Assembly (NCBI RefSeq): GCF_963678635.1
Contig: NC_087062.1
Location: forward strand, 1,920,001 to 1,984,000
Direction: 5' to 3'
Source: Symsagittifera roscoffensis
Taxonomy: Eukaryota; Xenacoelomorpha; Acoela; Convolutidae
DNA length: 64,000 nucleotides
In this document: positions 48,301-57,300 of the stretch, piece after piece
How positions within the stretch are numbered: position 1 is the stretch's first letter
Layout of the letters: every line of letters starts with the position of its first letter
Made by a program: the position numbers and the translations under genes
Notes under the pieces: generated by a model
The model's input: the letters and a program-made list of their open reading frames with translations, nothing else
The model's database searches: none
What the model was told of the DNA's origin: nothing

Positions 48301-51300
48301 TACATTTAGATATGAAACTAGATTACACAATAAGCAGAATTTTTCAAGAAATGTCACTCTCAGAATTAGAAACACTACATCAACTATGTGAACTAGAAAG
48401 AACCCAGATTTTACAGTCAATAGCACTAGCAAGTCTCAAAATACCATATACAGAATTTTTGTTATCCGGGGAAATAGATCACATTTTTTGATTATGAAGG
48501 AAACATTTTATGGTATTACACTTGTACCAAAAAATATCACTTTTATACATTTTTGAAGATAAAAGATGTTATAAGAGAAACCCCATATTCTACAAAAATA
48601 AAGTATAATTTGTTGATACACTCTCAAGACGAATATATTTTTGGGGGACACAGCACTACCATGTGGATCAGAAAACAGCCACAACGTTGTACAATTAAAT
48701 CCCGACGAAGATAAATATTATCTACTAACACCATACCCAAAATTAATGCCATCATTTAAAAAGTTCTCACCTGAGAGCATTCGAGCTATAGCCCGCAACC
48801 CAAATATCGATTTACAATCGATAGGTATCTATTCAAAATCAGACATACAACATCACATACGTACACTACAATTTCAAGAACTACTTACGAAAATGGACAC
48901 AATACAACGACAATCAATAGATCAAAACTTACGAAAACTTGCAGAAACAGCAGGATTTTCAGATAATTACGCACAATATTACAGCGGATATTTTAAAGAC
49001 ATGAAAGATTACAATTATCTAAATAGTGAAAAATATCGACCACAGGATATATCACCGATCAATATTTTTAGTTTTGTAAATCTCAAAAATGAAGTTTTAG
49101 CCTTTCTAGGATGGCCATATTACATCTTAGAAAGATGTAATATGGCTTGACTATCTTACACGCTATGTTTAACTTTATTGGATTTCTTTTCTCTTCACTA
49201 AAAGGAGTCTATAACACATGCGCAATACATACACAAGTAAACCGACAAGCAAGCGTAGCACGCATATTATTTGCAGGATTTTTTGGAATATTTTCATCAT
49301 CAATAAACAAAATCCTCTTAGATGCACAAATTAAGGAATATAATAAAAAACTATCAACAAATCCGAACACATCACCAAACTTACCAAACTTCCATTTTAA
49401 CCATCCATTATCATTAGTCTTACGAAATTTTAGGAACTTAGCAATCACAAACCCCCCAAACTTAAGACCCAGTCACATACAAAGCCCCATCCAACTTATA
49501 GTGACAAAACACCCCACAATTGACGATACAGACGAACAGATCATTCAACAGCCCCATACCACTATTTTTCAATCTCAAATTAATCATTTTTTTTAGCCCA
49601 CGATGAGCAGACAAGTTGGATCACTCCATCGATCAAACTCCCACCCTGCCAACCTTCAAAACTCAATTCCTATTATCCCACTTTTTGCTTTTCCGCCACC
49701 TGATTCACCACAAATTAATACATCATCACGCATGAATTCTGACACTAACTCAGATATCACAATTTATACAACAATAACACAATTCAATAATTTTGATATA
49801 GAAACTCCCGATGAGTTCGCAGATTCCGAACCATCCCCTTCTACTCATACCCAGACCAGCTCAACAACCTTCTCAAAACCTCCCTTCCGACCTATCCAAC
49901 CCCAAAGCCAACAAAGATTTCCCTACACTCCTTCTCAAGTAACCCCAACCTACTCCCCATTCAATAATGAACGCTCCACCAACAACTCCCCGGATAATAT
50001 TCAAATTTCCAAAGAACTAGATAATTTTATAACACTCCAACAACAATTGCTATCTCCCCGCACTCTAACTATTCACCAATTATCATCAACAATAACATCA
50101 TCAAATCCACCAACACCTACACCAATTTCAGATTATACTCCATCATGAGCTCATTCATCCACATCAACAGAAACATCCACCAGTACTAATCGTGCTTATA
50201 GAACCTTTAAACGTAAATTCTCAAATCACCCAATCCCATCCAAATTCGGAACCGCCCGAGAATATATCAACCATCCAGACCACACCAATACTACGAATTT
50301 TCTTCAAATAACCCTACCTTTATTTCCCCAATATACACTAAATCAATCCGACCCTAACCCTGAACCACGTCACTTTGTAGATGAACATGTATTAATACCC
50401 ACACTTCACTGGACAGCTTATTAAAATTTCACTAACCCCCTTACGCTCTATAACATCACTATAGATATTGAAAGAAAAAAGGACGAATTATTCAGATTAA
50501 CCACAGCACTCACCCCCCGACAATTTACATATGTAGGATATAAAAAATACTAAAAACTTTCACTGCAACCCGAGCTATCGACTTTTTGATTGAATATTAT
50601 GATCATAACATCATTAGTTCTAATCAAGACCAGTTTCTTGACGACGATCAGTTTGCTAAACCACAACTCACAGAGAAATTTTTCATAAAAACACCTTACT
50701 TATTCACACTTAACATCTTAGATAAAAAGCATGATCACATTATTTCAGAAGCATTATCAGATATTCAAGAATACGAAACATTTTCAAACATTTTCACTAA
50801 CCTTTCATTTTCTCACACCAAAGGAAAGTGATTTGTACTGTTCACACGACATCATGTTACGAACTAAGCAAACGCACACCTACACTTATTATCGATTTAT
50901 CCAAAAACATTTTCGTTTACACACACCATCGCGAAAACCCCACCACAGATTTCAGTTTATCAATTCCAAATACACATCACCACTTTTTCTAAACTTCACG
51001 TATTGTATTAAAAATACTAACCATTAAGGCATCCTCCGCAATTACGACCCGATCACCCAGATTTATATATTATGTCCCCTCGCCAAGACTTTCAACGACC
51101 AAGAATCCCGACCCTTCATAATCCCGCATGAATTCATCCAACCTATAGAAAAACCAATATTAGAATTCATTCATAGCACTAAATACAATCATAAAATTTA
51201 CAACTTAATCCAGAACACACCTCATGAATTTGCAGTAGGCACCGAAGAACTAAAAACCTTCAAAGCACTTTATTACTGGTTATAAATTAGATATTTTATC

Positions 51301-54300
51301 ACTATAAAATATTTAATATTAACCAATCCTGATCCATCTAACTAACAACCCACTTATTTGTAAGTGCTGAAATTACTTGTAATTTCAGCACCAGAGAGAT
51401 TTGAATTTAACTTAGAAATTAGTTACCTCTCCAAGAGACCTTCTAGCAATCGCAATAAGCCAGTATACCCTAGATCTATTGAGCCTAGCAGAGACTAGTT
51501 AAACACCCTGAGACTAGTAGATAAAAGAGTAAGATTAGAATCGGTATTAGACTGAGAAGTTGCACGAATCTATCCCGCCGAAAATAAGATAGCGTGACGA
51601 GCAGACGGTGTACCCTATTCGAAATTACTCTATGAGTAACACTTCGGTCTAACTCACAATTTAAAATCACAATTCATCACACTCATGAAAACAATCTATG
51701 CAACCAATGGTCCATCGGTCACTAAAAATCTTGAGCACATGTTTTCAAGCAGACTACTGCTGACGTAAAAACTATTATTAAATCTCATCTTAGAGGAAGG
51801 GCAGCCACTATCCCAAGGGATTAGTTGTGCCATTAAATTTAATTATAATACCGCCTTCTTAAATTCGATGGTTCAACCAAACAATTTAACTAATTCATTT
51901 TAAAAGCAATTTTCGGATTCAAGGGTACTGTTTACGTCCACACAAATATTCATGGCATATAATTGAAACAATTTTCATGTTGGTATTTGAAAACAATGGA
52001 ATCGACCTTACTGACGTTGATTTTCAAACTCTTTGAAATTCAGTCGCAGTGAAGATAGATTTAAGGTAAAAAAATGGAAACTTTGTTACTATTTTTAGGA
52101 AAAAAACTAATGGATCTCGTTAACATTTTACCTGTTAATAAACAGATGAAATTCGTGACTGAATTCAAAACTTGCGCAAGCCTAATGTGCCTATTCACGA
52201 GATGAGTTCTTTTTTGGGGCGGATAGTTGTTAAACCGTTGCATGTGGGAACTGTTGAACTAAATGAACAATATCACCCCTACCTAAATCAATTTTCAGCC
52301 AATCAGATTTGACTATAGTAAATGCAGGCCTTACGGCTTGAGTTTGCCAATTTATTTTAAGTGGGAGATTGTTCACTTGGTCTCTTGAGGGGGGAGATTG
52401 CTCACTTGTATCGAAGTGTTCTTAATGAGATTAGACTTACTATATCGAGTTTGTGATGAATGAGGGAGGAGTCCATAACGAGCTGGTTGCTTCCAGAGTT
52501 CACATTGAGTCCCTCATCCCACAAGTTTTGCCTGGGAGCCAAATTCACAACCATCTCACGGATACCGTAATTGATCACTATCTTCAGCTTCTTTCTATCA
52601 TAATGCACATCGCTGCCCATAGTAAGCTTCAGCTGAGTTATCTTGAAAGGGGTCTTAGAAAAGCCGACTTTGAGTAGCTGTTCTTTAGACATAGTTCCCA
52701 TTCCAGAAGGAATGTCACCTCTGAACATCGCTCCGTTGATGCTGAAAGATTCGTTGAACACCTGCGAAACGGGACTAATTAAAACATTGAGCTACAATTT
52801 CAGTTATGAATTCATTTCATTTTTACGCTTAAAAGGCTCTTTACCGAATTTTTACTTTTACACTACCTTGCTTTTACCTTGTTTCAAATTCTCGAGCTTC
52901 ACTTTTAAAAAGTTAATGGGCAAATTTGTTTTCTGCAACGTTTGATTGCATTGTTTAAATAAGGCGCGGAATGATAGACTTTTCCGATAAAACTAACCCA
53001 ATTTAAGGAAACTGTATAGAAAAGTTATTTAAGCAAAAAAAAACGAAATTATACAAGCTCAGAGTTGGTAAGTTTAATTTCTACAGAATGAATTAGAGTG
53101 TGGATCGCTATCGCAAGTGTAAAAATCAAAGGAATAACAACCCTATTATAAACAGAGGTGTAGCCGAGCTTCGAATGTTTCAATATATGTCACTTTTAGG
53201 GTTAGGCAATGTCACTTTTAGGCAATTCTTTATTACACTTAGGATTCACTTATGAACTAGTTTTCTTAAAAATATATATATTTTTTGAGAACCAGATAGA
53301 ACGTCACATATAGAAAACTACTAAAATTGAGCAGTCTTCTTTGAGGGCAATATTTGCAATCCTTGACAGTACTCTGACAGCACACAAACAGGGTTGGGAA
53401 TTTCAATTTTGTCAATTATTCTGTAAATTGAGTTTTCTGAAAATTACTGAAAACATTGTCGCATCTAGTGAACTAAAAAAATTAGAGGCCCAATTTGTAA
53501 CCCCTGAGATTATTCTGAAAGCCCCCATACAGGAATTTCAAACTATGAAAAAAGAGTTTTAACTTAAGTTTTCGGGACATTTTTTGAAAAATCACCAAAA
53601 ACGTCATATCTGAGAATTGAAATTTGGAGGCAAGATTTGCAACTCCTGAGAAAACCCTGACAGAAGCTCAATATAGAGATGAGAGTTTCAAATGTTGTGA
53701 AATCTTCTATATCCAAGTTCTCTGAAAAATTTATAAAAAATCCTAAAAAACGTCATATCTCGAAAAGTACAAGGATTTGAGCAGTTATATTCAGAGGCAA
53801 GACTCGCAACCCCTGACAGTACCCTCACAATTTCCAACAACAGGATTGAGAGCTTCAAACATTTGGAATTTTTTAAAATCTAAGTTTAAAGAAAATTTTT
53901 AGAATTTTTTTTTTGAAAGGTACTTTGACAGCACCCAATTACAGGGTGAGAATTTCAAAAACTGAGAAGTTATTTAAACTTAAATTTTCTACAAATTTAT
54001 GAAAAATCTCGAAAATTTCCGTATCTCGTAAACTTAAAGGATTGGTTATTCATATATGAGCCAGAATTACAAAAGCTGGGAGAACCCTGACAGCATCACA
54101 CTATTGAGTTGCTAATTTCAAACTTGATGAAACAAACACTGAATTTAAACTCGGAAATCCAAAAACAGTCTTGAACAATGCAATGTACGATACAGATTTA
54201 ACATTCAAAAATTCTTTTGTTAAATAAGCAAAAAAATAATACGTTGAAAAAGCTTAAACATGGCGAGATAGTGAAATTTTCATTATATATTTAGTTCAAA

Positions 54301-57300
54301 TAACCAAAAATCGAAAAAAATGAACATTTTCCATGAAAGAGTTGTTTTTAGGCAATGCTGCGATGTAATGCATGCATGTAATGAAAAAATAATGCATTTT
54401 TTGCGATGTTCGTCCTAGGGACGAATTTAGTTTCTAAGAGATTGCTGGATGTTAAAAAATTTCAATCTTCATCTCGGTTCACGATTTAGACACCCAAGGG
54501 AAAAATCAATTTTTGCAAAAAATATCTTAAGAGTTTCCCCAAAGATATTTAAATGTATTTTAACTCTTGTCTGGTCAATTGGAAGCGTTATTCGAGAAAT
54601 TGAGACAAAAAAAATCAGTTTTTTAATTTGTTATCATTTTTTTCTGATTTTTTCAAACTTCCACATCAATTTTTAAAGATTTTTTACATCTCACTTTGAA
54701 AACGAAATGAAAAATTAGCTAGGCTACTGGCTTTCCTTAGCATAGGAGAACAGAAATTGTTCTCACTGCCGAGCGTCTATCTTGACTAGAGCAAAAATCA
54801 TCGGGGTGAGAACCTTGAATTAGTCAAAATCTTATTTTTAGAGGAATATGAAATTTTCAAAAATAAAGTTTTTTCAAAAAAAAATCAGTAAAATCTTTTA
54901 AGTCCAAATTAAAAAATCTTGACGCTCTGAACCTACGGTTCTGTCCAAATCAATCGGTTCGTTTCAGTTAAGTTAAAAATTTTCATTATATATTTAGTTC
55001 AAGAAACCAAAAATTGAAAAACTGAAAGTTTACCATGAGGGAGTTGTTTTTAGGCAAAAATAATACGTTTTTTACGATGATCGTCCTGAATTTCATTTCT
55101 GAGAGATTGCTGGATGTTGAAAAACTTCAACTCTCATCTCGGTTCACGATTTACACACTCAAGGAAAAAAATCAATTTTTGGAAAAAAATATCTTAAGAG
55201 TTTCTCAAAGATATTTCAATGTAATTTAACTCTTGTCTGATCAATTGGCAGCGTTATTCGAGAGTTTAGGACAAAACAAATCAGTTTTTTGGAATTTTTT
55301 ATTTTCATTTTCTGATTATTTTTTCAAATTTTCACATCAATTTTTGAAGATTATTTACATATCAGTTTATAAAGAAAATGAAAGATTAGCTAGGCTACTG
55401 GCTTGCCCTAGCACAGGAGAACCAAGAAGGTCCCGTTAGCCGAGCTTCTATCTTGTTCACAACAAAAGTTATTAGGCTCAGAACTGCATATAAACGCTTC
55501 CAATCAACCCTGATATTGTACTTTTCCCCCTACATTTTGCGGCCGTGGTTATGAAAGTTTTGCACAATATAACGTTCAACTTAGTCACTTTAATCCCAGT
55601 AGAAGAAGACATAGGTGTTTAAGAAAGAACTGAAAGTAAATGTATCTACTTGATGTGAATTAGCCAAACTACCAATTATTAGTAACGGTTTCCTTAACAG
55701 GACTGACTAATATAACCAAAAAGGAAAACAAGATTTTGAATAAACTGCTATTTACCGCTTTCAACCCATGCTTGCGGTTAAATAATAAAAAAAGACCCGA
55801 ACCCTAAACTAAGATTCACTTCTGAGTTTTGCTTTCAACTTCAACAGTTCTTGATTGAAACAAACAAAAAATGTATATTTAATTCAAAATTGAATATGTC
55901 AAAAACTCAGAAAACGAAACAATGCCTGACACTTCAGCAATTGCTTCCAAAATCGGAACAAAAATCATCGAAGTAACTTTTTATGAACTAAGATTTTTAA
56001 ATTCTGAAGTCTAGAAACTGCTCAGCAGCAGGGATCAAAATAACGAGAGCTTTCCCCTGAAAGCTTTCACTGATAAATTTATTGTTTTCTACTAGCTCTG
56101 TAGAAATAACAAACTTGTATCCGATTTCTTAATATTTCCTTCGATGAGAGTAATGTTTCAACGGATAACTTCTTGCTAAATTTTAAGATTACCAATCATT
56201 TGGCTTAAATGGCGTTTAAAATTTACCCAGACTAACATTAGCATAGAAAATAAACAAAAAGCTGAAAATCACCCTTTCTTTCCTTTTTTCTCGACCGACA
56301 CTTGCAATGATTTGTTTGAGTCTAAGTTTTCAACACTTGCAATGATTTGTTCTGCAGTCTGAGGAAATCTGCTTGTTGTTTTGGTCTACTGCATTTTGGG
56401 GGTATAAACAAACTTGGAATGGATTCAGTAGCTTACTTTGGTTTAAGTAGCGGCTTTCTTTGATTTGGAATCAGAAATTATTTGCACTGAAAAAATTATA
56501 GTTATTTCCTTGTTTATAACTGACACAGTTCTCTGAGGCTCTTTGCTTTTCTTGATAGGAAGCGATATATAAATCCGTGGTATATCGAAGCAGTTTTAAA
56601 TATGTTATCAAGTTTTATAGCGTTTGCAAAAACTTAGGTTCAATTTTACCAACTGATCAGATTACACTACTGAAGGAAAATGAAAATATAGAAAATCAGA
56701 GTCTTTTCCAATCAGGTTAGTTTTCAAATTAAATCGCACAATGACGCGCAATGACGTATCTAGCAACATTGAACTTCAACCAATAAAAAACTATCGTTTT
56801 GCGGCATGATTATGAAATTAAGAGTTGCATCGAAATCTGTCCTATTCAAAACCGTCGTTTGGCGGCATAATTACAAAACTTTAACTCTCGGGTAAACGTA
56901 TTTGATCATGTTTGAACAAGTTCTTTTCCGCGTGCGAATTGCCAAAATCTTAAATGTACCGGTTATGTATGGCTCATCTGATTAATAATCATACTACTGT
57001 CGTCTCAGTTCCCCACTAAAAAAAAAGATTTACAGGCAAAAAGCGAAGAACTAAGATCTATTTTTCTCGACACAGAAAATAATTGTTGAAAGTAATTGAG
57101 TGTTACCTTTGACCATAAGTCCCTTGTGAGAGCGTCAGCTTGCATCAATTTCGACCCCTCGTGGCGTTCATTCACTGAGTCATCGTGATTCAGCATTTTG
57201 CCAAGTATCCTTTCCGTGTCTTCTTTATACTTAAACGGATGTGCTTGATGCGCGTGCCAAACAACGTCAAAATCATAACATGGAATCAAGAAAGTGTTTT

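Larger units (their letters stand above)
37372..51656 (+). mobile_element. Ty3-type retrotransposon B with gag, pol and env-like genes
   Basis: Sense strand is plus. Order: gag with zinc knuckle, protease, RT, a duplicated RT-thumb/RNase H segment, integrase, a 1-kb insertion, linker, envelope-like gene, conserved extension, terminal block. It begins directly at the head-to-head junction with A, with no 5' LTR visible. Every gene is broken by stops or frameshifts. The sense strand is strikingly rich in A and C and poor in G. Confidence 0.88.
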
